The translations under genes were made by a program, and so were the position numbers. Below are positions 52,075 through 60,647 of a stretch of 64,000 nt of DNA, in pieces. The first letter of the stretch is position 1; every line of letters starts with the position of its first letter. The notes under the pieces were generated by a model, which did not search any database, had not been told where the DNA came from, and worked only from the letters and a program-made list of their open reading frames with translations. The DNA is from Verrucomicrobiota bacterium (GTDB lineage: Bacteria; Chlamydiota; Chlamydiia; Chlamydiales; Rhabdochlamydiaceae): the NCBI GenBank assembly GCA_018240015.1, contig JAFEGJ010000007.1, forward strand, positions 155,754 through 219,753, read 5' to 3'.

Positions 52075-53835
52075 CTAATCATCCTCTTTTTTGAGTCTTT
52101 CACCTGGCGTCATGTAAGCCTTGGGAGGGACGGCGAGAACCGTAGGCGGCATCTCCTCCAATTCGATTCCTGCCCAACTGAGTGCTGTTCTGGCAAAAGT
52201 CATACAATTTTCCACGGAAAGCTTTTCCCCAGAAACCTTATCTGTTTTTTTCGCTGGAACGAGTAGGGCTTCGTGTCCCCTGATATTGAACATAAAGGCA
52301 TTTATTCCATTTTTTTGCTGCTCCACTGCCTCGTTAACTTTTTTCATCATATTATCCACACGCCAATTGGGGAGAAGCCACGTTTCTCTTTTTTCTTTGA
52401 TGACAGAAAGATCGTTAGTTCTGAATGGTTCCACTTCCACGCGACCAGGTAATGTATTCAATGCTTTCAACGTCTTAATCTTTTTATCTAGCCGAAAGTG
52501 CACTTTCTCCATGACATATCTGTTGCTGCTTTTGTCAAATCGTTCCAACATCAAAGCTGCATGACCATAAAAATCGGCACCCATACTCACCAAAGTGATT
52601 GCCGACATGTATTTGTCGACAACCTTATAAGGATCAAAACGACTTTGTGCAAAATAGACGGGAGAAAGAGTAAGAGCTCTGAATTCATTACCAAATGTTT
52701 CAACATTTTGAATGACGCAATCGATAACAAAATTTATGCGATCAAAATGCGAAAATCCTTTACGCAGTAATTTGCCTGAAATATATCCCTGTGTGAGTTC
52801 CTGACAATCGCTTGCAGAAAGATTGCCTTTCTCAAGTCGACATTCAAAATAACCAGGATAAACATGTGTTGTAGGCAAAGGATTAAAAAACCTCACTTGT
52901 TCGAAGGGTATCCGTGAAATAGTTTTAGTGTTTTTATCCACGAGTTCCCAAAAGGAGGCATCCGAAAGCAAAGAAAGACTTCTTCTATTAGGTAATTCAA
53001 CGTACTTCAAACGTTTTTTCTCTTCGAAATACAGCTCTGTTTTTATAGAGGAAATTCTCCACCGGGGCTCGCTTTCAAGAAGCGCATCTGCCACTTGCTC
53101 TGCATTCAATCCCTGAACGGTATCGATTTTGCCAGAATAAAGCTTTGCATCCAGCACTGTATATGAGAGCTTCTCACCTTCTTTAAAAAGTCGTATCTGG
53201 GGGCCATAACCTCCCCATTCATAAAAAAGGACTTGCTGGGTGCAGAACTCCACCAACTTTAAAGCACCTTGGTTATCCAGTTCCATCCTTGTCAATGTGC
53301 AAGTTGCCAGCATCTGTAAAATATCATCGATACTAGTAAACTGTACGGGCGACTCACGATAATTATCTTTGATGTCGGTTTCGCTTTCATTAGTCACACA
53401 TACGTAACGTTTACTATTAGGATAAGTTCTTGTGAGAAAATAATCGAAGCAGTGTCTCAGCTTGGTTTGAGTTGTTCGTTTTGCATATTTGTCACATACT
53501 TGCCAGACCAAATCTCTATTCTCTTCATATACAGTCACTTGTCTATCAGCAAAATTCCATGTGATTTGCTGACTTAAGTTTTCCTCTAAGCTAATTACAT
53601 GCTTGCCAATCTTCATTACGTGCGTATCGATGATCCAGCTGATGTCACCGTCGATTGTACTTGTCTTCCAATTCTCGCCTATGACTGTATTAGTGATGCT
53701 TTTCGTGTAGAGACGATTACCTTGTCGACATAAATGCACAGATGTACCGCTTGTATCTTGCCATCGATGAAACAGCTCTTCTTGTGGTTCATCGATGGTA
53801 GGCTTAGAAAATAATCTTGAGATTGACTGAAACAT
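52075..53835 (-). CDS. Candidate effector with permuted papain-like (NlpC/P60-LRAT type) C-terminal domain
   Basis: 586 residues, no signal peptide, AT-rich. The first about 400 residues are unclassified. The C-terminal region has His425 in GADFYGHAALMLERF, a second similar strand NIRGHEALLVPA, and Cys544 in SVENCMTFARTALSWAG. His first, Cys later in N-C-x-T-F-A is the order of circularly permuted NlpC/P60 folds (LRAT, YiiX, PPPDE relatives), which act as thiol hydrolases or acyltransferases. No ribosome site is clear. Convergent with the 160-residue gene, 6 bp away. The fold call is from pattern only. Confidence 0.45.
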   Translation of the reverse strand: MFQSISRLFSKPTIDEPQEELFHRWQDTSGTSVHLCRQGNRLYTKSITNTVIGENWKTSTIDGDISWIIDTHVMKIGKHVISLEENLSQQITWNFADRQVTVYEENRDLVWQVCDKYAKRTTQTKLRHCFDYFLTRTYPNSKRYVCVTNESETDIKDNYRESPVQFTSIDDILQMLATCTLTRMELDNQGALKLVEFCTQQVLFYEWGGYGPQIRLFKEGEKLSYTVLDAKLYSGKIDTVQGLNAEQVADALLESEPRWRISSIKTELYFEEKKRLKYVELPNRRSLSLLSDASFWELVDKNTKTISRIPFEQVRFFNPLPTTHVYPGYFECRLEKGNLSASDCQELTQGYISGKLLRKGFSHFDRINFVIDCVIQNVETFGNEFRALTLSPVYFAQSRFDPYKVVDKYMSAITLVSMGADFYGHAALMLERFDKSSNRYVMEKVHFRLDKKIKTLKALNTLPGRVEVEPFRTNDLSVIKEKRETWLLPNWRVDNMMKKVNEAVEQQKNGINAFMFNIRGHEALLVPAKKTDKVSGEKLSVENCMTFARTALSWAGIELEEMPPTVLAVPPKAYMTPGERLKKEDD

Positions 53836-53905
53836 TTTTTTAAATTTTAAAACAATATATCCGCATTCTCAATTGTGATCAAGACTCCCTCGCAGTGATA
53901 GCATT

Positions 53906-54007
53906 CTAACTGTTGTTCGATAGCTGCTCTAAGTCATTTAATCGTCGATATTTTTTCTTCTGAACAAGAGCTCTATACATCCTTTCTATCACAGCATTTT
54001 TTTTGGA
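53906..54007 (-). pseudogene. Possible gene remnant (33 codons)
   Basis: The minus strand reads an open stretch ending at 53906 that includes IERMYRALVQKKKYRRLNDL and has stops just upstream. Its composition looks protein-coding rather than random, but no start, ribosome site or family is evident. The rest of 53836-54031 is AT-rich with no other feature seen. Confidence 0.2.
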
Positions 54008-54031
54008 TTATTATAACTGATAAGGATCTTC

Positions 54032-54198
54032 GTTTTCCGAAAAAACAGCAAAGATCCCTTACATCAAGATAATGCAGGAGCAGATCTGATTATCCTCTTT
54101 TTCCTGCACATTATCATGGCGATACGAGAAGAGGACTGGGCGCATCGCACCAAACTGGTTGGAGCGGCCTGATCGCCAATATCATGTAAGATTTGTAA
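54032..54198 (+). pseudogene. Degenerate duplicate of the glucosidase gene 3' end
   Basis: 54062-54198 aligns with 51356-51498 (end of the glucosidase gene). Near-identical runs include TATCATGGCGATACG, GACTGGGCGCATC and ATCGCCAATATCAT. There is a deletion near 54095, and weaker similarity runs back to about 54032. It overlaps the stop of the convergent DUF167 gene. Marks the right edge of the second insertion. Confidence 0.9.
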
Positions 54199-54427
54199 CC
54201 TGTTCAATGCCCTCTATTTTCACTCGCTTGAGACGGCTCGTTTGACCCGAGATGATTTCGATGCGCGATTTGGCAATACCTAATTTTTCAGAGAGAAAAT
54301 CGATGAGCGCCAGGTTGACTTCTCCTTTTTCGGGCACGCCTTTGACGCGAATTTTGAGATATTCGCCTTCCCAGCCGACAATTTCAGTGCGCGAAGCTTT
54401 AGGGATGACTTTAATCATTATGATCAT
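54182..54427 (-). CDS. DUF167 (YggU/UPF0235) family protein
   Basis: About 81 residues. Typical features: [17 protein letters not shown] at the start, [28 protein letters not shown] in the centre (PxxGxAN-like motif, here EKGEVN) and [18 protein letters not shown] at the end. Small cytoplasmic protein of unknown function, widely conserved. ATG 54427 or 54418 could be used. Its end overlaps the glucosidase remnant, suggesting it was the original downstream neighbour of that gene. Confidence 0.85.
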   Translation of the reverse strand: MIIMIKVIPKASRTEIVGWEGEYLKIRVKGVPEKGEVNLALIDFLSEKLGIAKSRIEIISGQTSRLKRVKIEGIEQVTNLT

Positions 54428-54498
54428 CTTTTCAGCATGAAATCCCAACTCAAATTTAACAAGAGCAAAATTCCTCTATAGAGTACACTTGTCCCTCT

Positions 54499-54573
54499 CG
54501 GGGTGTAGCGCAGTTTGGCTAGCGCGTTTCGTTCGGGACGAAAAGGTCGTGGGTTCGAATCCCGCCACCCCGA
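54499..54573 (+). tRNA. tRNA-Pro(CGG)
   Basis: 75-nt cloverleaf. Acceptor CGGGGTG / CACCCCG, D loop AGTTTGGCTAGC, anticodon stem TTTCG/CGAAA with loop TTCGGGA giving anticodon CGG, T arm GTGGG-TTCGAAT-CCCGC, discriminator A. CCA is not encoded. Reads CCG proline codons. Confidence 0.95.
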
Positions 54574-54577
54574 AATA

Positions 54578-55207
54578 TCATTTCTGCTCTAGAACAGCTT
54601 TGTTTTCTTTTGTGAACGTTGCGTATTCTTTTTCGAGGATCTCTTTCTTTTTCTCTTCGGATAATGAAGCGATGGGACGGCCTGTAAAAGCTCCTATGCT
54701 ATGCAAACAGACCCAGCGGCGATCATAATTGCGAGGTGTAGTTTTATCCCACGCAATGAGTTCTCGAGTTGCTTTTTGAAGAGATTTTAGCCAGGCCTCT
54801 TTCTTTTCGGGTGTCGTGATGTGCTTTGCGACTGCTTTTTGGATATTGTAATGAATAATGCCAGGCACATCTTGTAAACTAGAATCTTGGGCCCACTCGA
54901 CATCTACAATAGTACGGAAAGATGCTGCGCGACAATAGTGAGCAGCTTTGTCCAGATCGTGCTCCAAATAGTAGATGCCAGCCGCCATTAAAACGATGGG
55001 GATATATGAGCCGGGATCCTTATCGATTTGAGTTATAATAGAGCGCTTTGTTTTCGCCGGGCTATTAGGGTCAAGAAGAGTATCTAATAGATGATTCGAT
55101 TCTTTCGTATCGATAGTAGCGTACTCATCCTGAGGTTTAACTATGACTTCTTCGCAGTGAATAAATGGAGATAATAATAAAAGGGTGATTAAAATTGTTT
55201 TTAACAT
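54578..55207 (-). CDS. Hypothetical exported helical protein
   Basis: 209 residues with a signal peptide (MLKTILITLLLLSPFIHC). The mature protein is helical with TPR-like segments (YIPIVLMAAGIYYLEHDLDK, AHYCRAASFRTIVDVEWAQD). Cleavage before or after the Cys could make it a lipoprotein, but the lipobox is poor. Function unknown. Its 3' end lies 5 bp past the convergent tRNA-Pro. Confidence 0.6.
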   Translation of the reverse strand: MLKTILITLLLLSPFIHCEEVIVKPQDEYATIDTKESNHLLDTLLDPNSPAKTKRSIITQIDKDPGSYIPIVLMAAGIYYLEHDLDKAAHYCRAASFRTIVDVEWAQDSSLQDVPGIIHYNIQKAVAKHITTPEKKEAWLKSLQKATRELIAWDKTTPRNYDRRWVCLHSIGAFTGRPIASLSEEKKKEILEKEYATFTKENKAVLEQK

Positions 55208-55232
55208 GTTAATAATTATATAAGTTTTTATC

Positions 55233-55904
55233 TTAAGTCGATAGTTTAATAATTTCTTTGAGAACGCCTTTCATCATAGTATTTGTGAGTTTTCCTGTAT
55301 TCGTGTTCTGCGGGCTGGGATGGTAGCAAGTGTAAAGGGTAGGCATTCCTTCAAATGCATACCCTTCTCCATGGCGAAAACGCATTCCCCGAATCGTGTG
55401 TCCTTTCGCTTTAACATGGGATAAATAGGCATCAAATGCACATTTTCCCAGAGCCAAAACGGCTTTCAGATGGGGTAGTAGAGCGATCTCATTTTCATAA
55501 TAGGGATGGCATCGAAGAAACTCGGCTTGCGTGGGTTTATTTTGCGGCGGAACGCATTTAACAGCGGCGGTCATGTAGCATCCGTGGAGGCGAAGTCCGT
55601 CGTGGCTGCTGGTGGATGTGGGCTGGTTGGCAAGGCCCACATCATGGAGGGCTTTGAATAAAAAACGGGCCGATTCATCGCCGGTGAAAAGGCGACCTGT
55701 TCGGTTGCCGCCTTGAACGGAAGGGGCAAGACCGGTGATGAGCAGCCAAGCTTTGGGATCACCAAATCCCGGCACCGGTTTTCGCCAGTGGGGCTCATCT
55801 TCGAACGCTTTTTTGGGCGGAACCTCTTCGCGATAGTGCACGAGGCGAGGACAAAGACGGCATTTTTCTACGCAGGCATTAAGGGTGTTAAGGCTGTGCT
55901 TCAA
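55233..55904 (-). CDS. Uracil-DNA glycosylase, family 5 (UdgB type)
   Basis: 223 residues. Iron-sulfur cysteines in CVEKCRLCPRLV and AAVKCVPPQNKP, motif A GLAPSVQGGNRTGRLFTGD and motif B CYHPSPQNTNTGKLT are typical of family 5 glycosylases, which remove uracil and some other deaminated bases from DNA. Motif A lacks the Asp/Asn of families 1 and 4, as usual for this family. Start overlaps the glycosyltransferase stop by 17 bp. Confidence 0.9.
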   Translation of the reverse strand: MKHSLNTLNACVEKCRLCPRLVHYREEVPPKKAFEDEPHWRKPVPGFGDPKAWLLITGLAPSVQGGNRTGRLFTGDESARFLFKALHDVGLANQPTSTSSHDGLRLHGCYMTAAVKCVPPQNKPTQAEFLRCHPYYENEIALLPHLKAVLALGKCAFDAYLSHVKAKGHTIRGMRFRHGEGYAFEGMPTLYTCYHPSPQNTNTGKLTNTMMKGVLKEIIKLST

Positions 55905-56973
55905 AGAGTTCTTTCCATTTTAAGGCGACGGCTTTCCAGGTAAATTCGCTCTGAACAAAAGCGCCGATGTTTTCTCTTTCTTGCTGCGTGGTGTTTTCAG
56001 CATGTTTTAGGGCGGCCAGCAGTGTGGCAAGATACTCTTCGCGGCTGTCACATCGAAATCCATGCCGGACGGTTTCAGTGAGTGCGGAGCCGTCCAGAAT
56101 GACAGGAATGTTTCCAGCAGCTTGGGCGCGAAGGGCTGTGATGCAAAATGTCTCGGGTGCAATGCAGGGATAAGTCCACAAAGAAGTGTGGGCATGGGCA
56201 CTTTCGAGCTCGCGGTGGCTAACCATGCCGTGATCGCGCACACCAAGGTTGGCCAACTGCGCTACCTGAGCACGCATGTGGGCTTCCTTTTCCGGAGTTA
56301 AATGTCCCCAGTGCTTCCAACCGTAGTAAAGATCGAGGGTTGCCTTGGGATACTCTTTTTTGACTTCGGGCCAGATGTCGAGGAGGATTTCAAGGCCTCT
56401 TCCGTAGTTGGAGCTGTAGATGCACGAGTAAGGATTCGTTATGGAGGGCTTTTCAGAAGATGGCCGAATGCCGTTTCCAAAAATCGTGGCAAATTTTGCC
56501 ATGGATGGATTTAGAGAAATCCACTGATCTCTTTGCCATTTGGAAAGCCAAAGAATGCCGTCGATGCGCTCTATTTGTTTATCGGTGAGTCTTTTATTAC
56601 AGGGATCATGGGGCCAAAAATAGACTTTGGACGCCCTTGTTTTAAGTTGTTTGGCATTGGTCGGTTTTCTCCAGGAAATGGCGATGTCGTATTTTGAGCC
56701 ATCATCGTGGTCGATATCGATGAAGCGAGGGTTGGCAGTAGCAGGAGAGTCAGAGGCGGGGTGGCCCAGCACAGTAACTTTGTAACCCAGCTGGGCTAGT
56801 TCCTCTGACATGTAAATCACGGCTTCTTCAGAGCCGGAGATGCCGCGCTCAAGGCTGCTGGGATCCCACGGCTTTTCGCCGGGGACTTTATAAGTCATGA
56901 TGCAAACCGTTTTTTGAGCCGGAGGTGAACTACATGAGCAAAGTAAAAATAATAATAGCAACAAAAGAGGCAT
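55888..56973 (-). CDS. Glycosyltransferase-like protein with lipoprotein signal
   Basis: 361 residues from ATG 56973. N-terminus MPLLLLLLFLLCSCSSPP is a lipoprotein-type signal with lipobox L-C-S-C. The rest resembles GT4-type glycosyltransferases: GISGSEEAVIYMSEELAQLG, KVYFWPHDP, FATIFGNGIRPSS, an APETFCITALRAQAAGNIPVI donor-site motif with the E-x7-E-like spacing altered, and a C-terminal helical tail. Such enzymes are normally cytosolic, so a lipid anchor is odd. The alternative is that the segment is an inner-membrane anchor. Confidence 0.72.
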   Translation of the reverse strand: MPLLLLLLFLLCSCSSPPAQKTVCIMTYKVPGEKPWDPSSLERGISGSEEAVIYMSEELAQLGYKVTVLGHPASDSPATANPRFIDIDHDDGSKYDIAISWRKPTNAKQLKTRASKVYFWPHDPCNKRLTDKQIERIDGILWLSKWQRDQWISLNPSMAKFATIFGNGIRPSSEKPSITNPYSCIYSSNYGRGLEILLDIWPEVKKEYPKATLDLYYGWKHWGHLTPEKEAHMRAQVAQLANLGVRDHGMVSHRELESAHAHTSLWTYPCIAPETFCITALRAQAAGNIPVILDGSALTETVRHGFRCDSREEYLATLLAALKHAENTTQQERENIGAFVQSEFTWKAVALKWKELFEAQP

Positions 56974-57101
56974 AGAATAATTGTAAGAAACTTTGGACTC
57001 AAAGGTCAACAGTAGAATTGGGATTAAAATCCATAGACAATATTCTACTAAATGCACTCACTTATGCAAACTGGGTGCGTTTGGTAGAATTTGGAATATT
57101 T

Positions 57102-58508
57102 TTAGCCTTTTACGACAAGGCTGGGCTTGAGCCGCGCCACACGACTGGCCAGCTGCGCATGCTCTACGGCTTCGACGACTTCGTCGACATTTTTGTAAGC
57201 ATCAGGCATCTCTTCGGCAACGGTGCGTCCCGAAGAGGCGAGTACGGTGATGCCTTCTTTGGCCATGTGTTCGAAGACATTTTTTCCTTGCCAGGTTTTC
57301 ATCGATTGGACTCGGCTGCGGGCTCTTCCGGCGCCATGGCAAGCGGTGCACCAGGTGAGGGGATTGCCTAGGCCCACCATGAGATGGCTGGCGCGTCCCA
57401 TGTCGCCCGGGACGAGAACGGGCTGTCCTGTGGTGCGGAAGACATGCGCGAGTTCTTCGGCGTCTTTGCCAAAAGCGCGTGTGGCTCCTTTGCGATGGAC
57501 GCAGAGGCGGCGGTTTTGGTGGGTCTCGAATTTGGCGATGTTGTGGCAGACGTCGTAGAGGAGTTTGATTTCTTCTTGTGGGATGCGCAGGACGTCGTGG
57601 AACGCTTGTCGAACGAGGTGGAGAATTTGTTGCCGGTTGTTGAAGGCAAAGTTGGCAGCAGCAGCCATGGCTTGAAAATATTGCTGCCCCTCGGGGCTTT
57701 TGATGGGGGCTGCGACGAGTTGTTTGTCGGGAAGTCCCTCGGCGAATCCCTTTTTCACAAAGGTGTTTAGAGTGTCTTGGCAGACTTGGTGGCCAAATCC
57801 TCTCGAGCCTGAGTGGATGAGGATGTAGGTTTGTCCGAGCTCGACGCCCCAATGCTTAGCAACTTCGGGAAGGAAGATGTTTTGAACTTCGCCGATTTCG
57901 ACGAAATGGTTGCCCGAACCGATGCTGCCGAGTTGGTCTTTGCCGCGCTGTTTGGCATGCACGGAGACGGCGTCTGGGTCGGCATCTTCGATCATGCCGC
58001 CGCTTTCGATGTGATCGAGGTCGCGCTCAAATCCGTAGCCTTGGTTGACGGACCAGCGCGCGCCTTTTCGAAGAAGATCGTGGTAGTCGCGATCAGAGAG
58101 ACCGCGTCCGCGGTGACCATGGCCCACACCGGCAGGAACGAGGGAAAAGATGCGCTGGATGAGCATCTCTTTGTGGCGTGCGTCTATGGTGTTAAAGGGG
58201 ATCGGGACGAGCGCGAGGCGCACGCCGCAGTTGATGTCGTAGCCCACGCCACCGGGACTGATGACGCCTTCCTCGGCATCCATCGCAGCGACACCGCCGA
58301 TGGGAAATCCATATCCCCAGTGGATATCGGGCATGGCGATGCTATAACCCACGATGCCAGGGAGGTGGGCGACGTTGCGCACTTGCTCCAGGGGCTGCTC
58401 GATGTCCATTTCTTCGAGGAGTTTTTGCGAGGCGATCACGAGGCCCGGCACGCGCATGCCGCCTTCCTTTGGGATCAAAAATGCACCGGGGGCAATTTCT
58501 TTATACAT
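57102..58508 (-). CDS. rtcB: RNA-splicing ligase RtcB
   Basis: 468 residues, joins 2',3'-cyclic phosphate or 3'-phosphate RNA ends to 5'-OH with GTP and Mn2+. Motifs: MPDIHWGYGFPIGGVAAMD, PGGVGYDINCGVRL (metal-binding Cys), GSGNHFVEI, IHSGSRGFGHQV, CHNIAKFETH and VHRKGATRAFG, with the His that is guanylylated. Start ATG 58508 overlaps the stop of the upstream fusion gene by 8 bp, so the two are co-translated. Confidence 0.96.
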   Translation of the reverse strand: MYKEIAPGAFLIPKEGGMRVPGLVIASQKLLEEMDIEQPLEQVRNVAHLPGIVGYSIAMPDIHWGYGFPIGGVAAMDAEEGVISPGGVGYDINCGVRLALVPIPFNTIDARHKEMLIQRIFSLVPAGVGHGHRGRGLSDRDYHDLLRKGARWSVNQGYGFERDLDHIESGGMIEDADPDAVSVHAKQRGKDQLGSIGSGNHFVEIGEVQNIFLPEVAKHWGVELGQTYILIHSGSRGFGHQVCQDTLNTFVKKGFAEGLPDKQLVAAPIKSPEGQQYFQAMAAAANFAFNNRQQILHLVRQAFHDVLRIPQEEIKLLYDVCHNIAKFETHQNRRLCVHRKGATRAFGKDAEELAHVFRTTGQPVLVPGDMGRASHLMVGLGNPLTWCTACHGAGRARSRVQSMKTWQGKNVFEHMAKEGITVLASSGRTVAEEMPDAYKNVDEVVEAVEHAQLASRVARLKPSLVVKG

Positions 58509-59271
58509 CGACAATCATCGTCCACTGGTTGTTTTGGTGCTCCCCGTGAAAGCTCACGGCTTTAAAGGGAACTCCGAGAGTTTGATCGGCTCTGCTGATG
58601 ATATCATTGAGAGCAATAATGACATCATCGAGAGAGTGGGTAGAATCATCGGGGATTTTTTCTGTCAAAAGCGCAGGGAATTTAAAAGCGAGGGCAAGGT
58701 ATGCGTGCATGAGAAGCTGGCGGGGTGTTTTTCCTTGGATGCAAAACGCGATGTCAGCCGTGTGTTCGATTTCAACAAAGGGGGCAGGAAGAGGGATTTC
58801 CCAGAGCGGTTTGTAGTGAGACTGTCCGAGGCTTTCATAGAGGCAAATGCTTTTTCCATAAAAAGGAATGGGAGCGAAAAACGCTTTCCATTCATGAAAT
58901 GAAAAGGGGCTCCTTGCGAGTGTGATGTGAGGAAGAAACGGGCGCGTGTCAACGGGATAGCGATGATTTTTCAGCCAATTTTGAACGCCCTCATAATACT
59001 TGCTAAACAGGTCAACTTCCTCAAGCCAGGTCACGTGTGCAGCAGCGACGTGGGAAAAGAATTTGATGTGATCGCCCACGCCTGCGAGGCCCATGGAAAA
59101 CGGGGGCTGAGGAAGAGAAGATAGGAGGGAGATGAGTCGCTCAAATGAAGTGGTTCCAAAAAAAGCCAGCGTGATGTGGCGCATCTCTTCTTCGATGAGC
59201 CTACCATCCGGGAAGGAGGAAGGCCAACTTCCGATCACGGGAATTCCCAAGAAGAGCCGTTTTTCATCCAT
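58501..59271 (-). CDS. 2'-5' RNA ligase/cyclic phosphodiesterase (ThpR)-archease fusion
   Basis: 256 residues. Residues 1 to about 160 are a 2H phosphoesterase with both HxT motifs (RHITLAFFG and PHITLARSP), the type that opens 2',3'-cyclic phosphates. Residues from about 162 are an archease-like domain (VEIEHTADIAFCIQGKTPRQ, DDVIIALNDII, PFKAVSFHG and C-terminal IVDV) retaining the Asp of HTAD and the terminal Asp. The archease part is only about 95 residues, shorter than the usual 135-140. Archease activates RtcB, encoded next in the same operon. Confidence 0.85.
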   Translation of the reverse strand: MDEKRLFLGIPVIGSWPSSFPDGRLIEEEMRHITLAFFGTTSFERLISLLSSLPQPPFSMGLAGVGDHIKFFSHVAAAHVTWLEEVDLFSKYYEGVQNWLKNHRYPVDTRPFLPHITLARSPFSFHEWKAFFAPIPFYGKSICLYESLGQSHYKPLWEIPLPAPFVEIEHTADIAFCIQGKTPRQLLMHAYLALAFKFPALLTEKIPDDSTHSLDDVIIALNDIISRADQTLGVPFKAVSFHGEHQNNQWTMIVDV

Positions 59272-59281
59272 AAAATGGATT

Positions 59282-60076
59282 CTAAGGCTTATTTGGTGTT
59301 GCTTTCATTAAATTTTTCCAAGCAGTAAGTGATTTTTGCAAGAATTCTTCCCGTTTACTTCCTTGGCAGGAAGGATATTGGACCGTAAAATTTCTCGCGT
59401 CAATACTTACTAATTTCCACTCGTCTTCGATAAGATTTTCAACGGGCGAGGCTTCAATTAGCCCCCTTCTCATGGCCAGAGGGTCGGGCAGGTCATCGTA
59501 AACGGCGTAAAATTCTCCAGCGGAATCTTCTCTTTTTATCTGCTCATTTTCAACATCAGCTATCGTTAATTTGGTATGGAACCTAAGCAGATGCTTGATG
59601 AACACAGCGCCCACGAGAAAAGATCGTAGGATGTAGTAATCGAGAAGAATGAGGTCTTGTTGGAGAGGCTCGTTGCATTGATCGGCGGCAATTGAAGCTC
59701 TTACGTAATCGAGTTCATTTAATGTTGTTTTAGCATCGACGATGGAGAATTTTGTTTTAAGCTTGACCGCGCTTTCGGAAAATTTTTGTAAGATCTTTTG
59801 AAAAATGAAATCGCATTTTTTATCGATGGCGACACATGTTGCAGGCTGGATCCTTTGGGCTTTGACAAGATCCCAAAACTCTCGCACGGTATTTTTACAT
59901 CTTTCTACATCATGCTTGAGATACCCAGACATCATGCTGACTTCGATGTATCTTAGCGCATCGACATTGTCTGTCTTGCTATAAAATCGCTCTTCTATCG
60001 AGAGTGGAATCTGAGTAAATTCCAATTCTGGATCACGATGGATTTTGAGATCCCTCCACGAAATTCTGTCACTCAT
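59282..60076 (-). CDS. Hypothetical protein
   Basis: 264 residues, soluble and mainly helical, rich in charged residues, with two Cys-containing stretches (VERCKNTVREFWDL, IAADQCNEPLQQDL). No signal peptide or recognised motif. Its ATG overlaps the stop of the 175-residue gene upstream by 4 bp, so the two are an operon; it may continue into the RNA repair pair 11 bp downstream. Confidence 0.6.
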   Translation of the reverse strand: MSDRISWRDLKIHRDPELEFTQIPLSIEERFYSKTDNVDALRYIEVSMMSGYLKHDVERCKNTVREFWDLVKAQRIQPATCVAIDKKCDFIFQKILQKFSESAVKLKTKFSIVDAKTTLNELDYVRASIAADQCNEPLQQDLILLDYYILRSFLVGAVFIKHLLRFHTKLTIADVENEQIKREDSAGEFYAVYDDLPDPLAMRRGLIEASPVENLIEDEWKLVSIDARNFTVQYPSCQGSKREEFLQKSLTAWKNLMKATPNKP

Positions 60077-60600
60077 ATGATGTTGTCCGGTTGCTGCGCT
60101 TTTTTGATGAACCTTTCGAGCATTTTTACTTCCTCTTCAAATGTCCGGCTTTCGCAGGGTTTCCACAGTTTAGCAAGGAGTGCCTCGTAAGGCTTGTAAG
60201 GAGGTCTTCCGTAGCCAATTTCTTCAGCGGTCATTGTTTTAAAGTACGTGGAGTGAATTAATTTAGCTCTTAACCGTAAATACGGTTGGAGGCGGGGGTT
60301 TTTAGGGGAAATAGGCACTTTCAGATAGTCGCGAAAGAAAAAGATGAAAATTTTTTTTCTCTCTTCTTCATCACGGTAGTATCGATTGTTGAGAAAGTGA
60401 GAGTCATGGTGAGCTTGATAATAGGCCTCTTCTAAAACGGTTTGATGTTCTTTTCTCATTTCTTGCATAAAGGCGGGGTTTTCTTCGACTTGATCCCAAA
60501 AATGGTCGATAGTTGATTTATCTTCTGGGGAGCATTCTCCTTTACAAGCGGTGGTAAGTAGATAGTCGAATTTTCGATAGCACGAATGGGTCGGTTGCAT
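60073..60600 (-). CDS. Hypothetical protein
   Basis: 175 residues, helical, highly charged, no signal peptide. An N-terminal region with Cys (HSCYRKFDYLLTTACKGECS) is followed by a His/Tyr-rich stretch (EEAYYQAHHDSHFLNNRYYR). No known family. First gene of a minus-strand unit divergent from trpR, with the trpR operator 57 bp upstream of its start. Confidence 0.6.
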   Translation of the reverse strand: MQPTHSCYRKFDYLLTTACKGECSPEDKSTIDHFWDQVEENPAFMQEMRKEHQTVLEEAYYQAHHDSHFLNNRYYRDEEERKKIFIFFFRDYLKVPISPKNPRLQPYLRLRAKLIHSTYFKTMTAEEIGYGRPPYKPYEALLAKLWKPCESRTFEEEVKMLERFIKKAQQPDNII

Positions 60601-60647
60601 ATGGGGCTAAAGTCTAATGTGGACATAAAAAAAAAGCATCCTAATTA

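Noticed and set aside
57813-58565. 250-codon plus-strand frame opposite rtcB
   Set aside because: It is antisense to conserved RtcB motifs and shows no protein family features.
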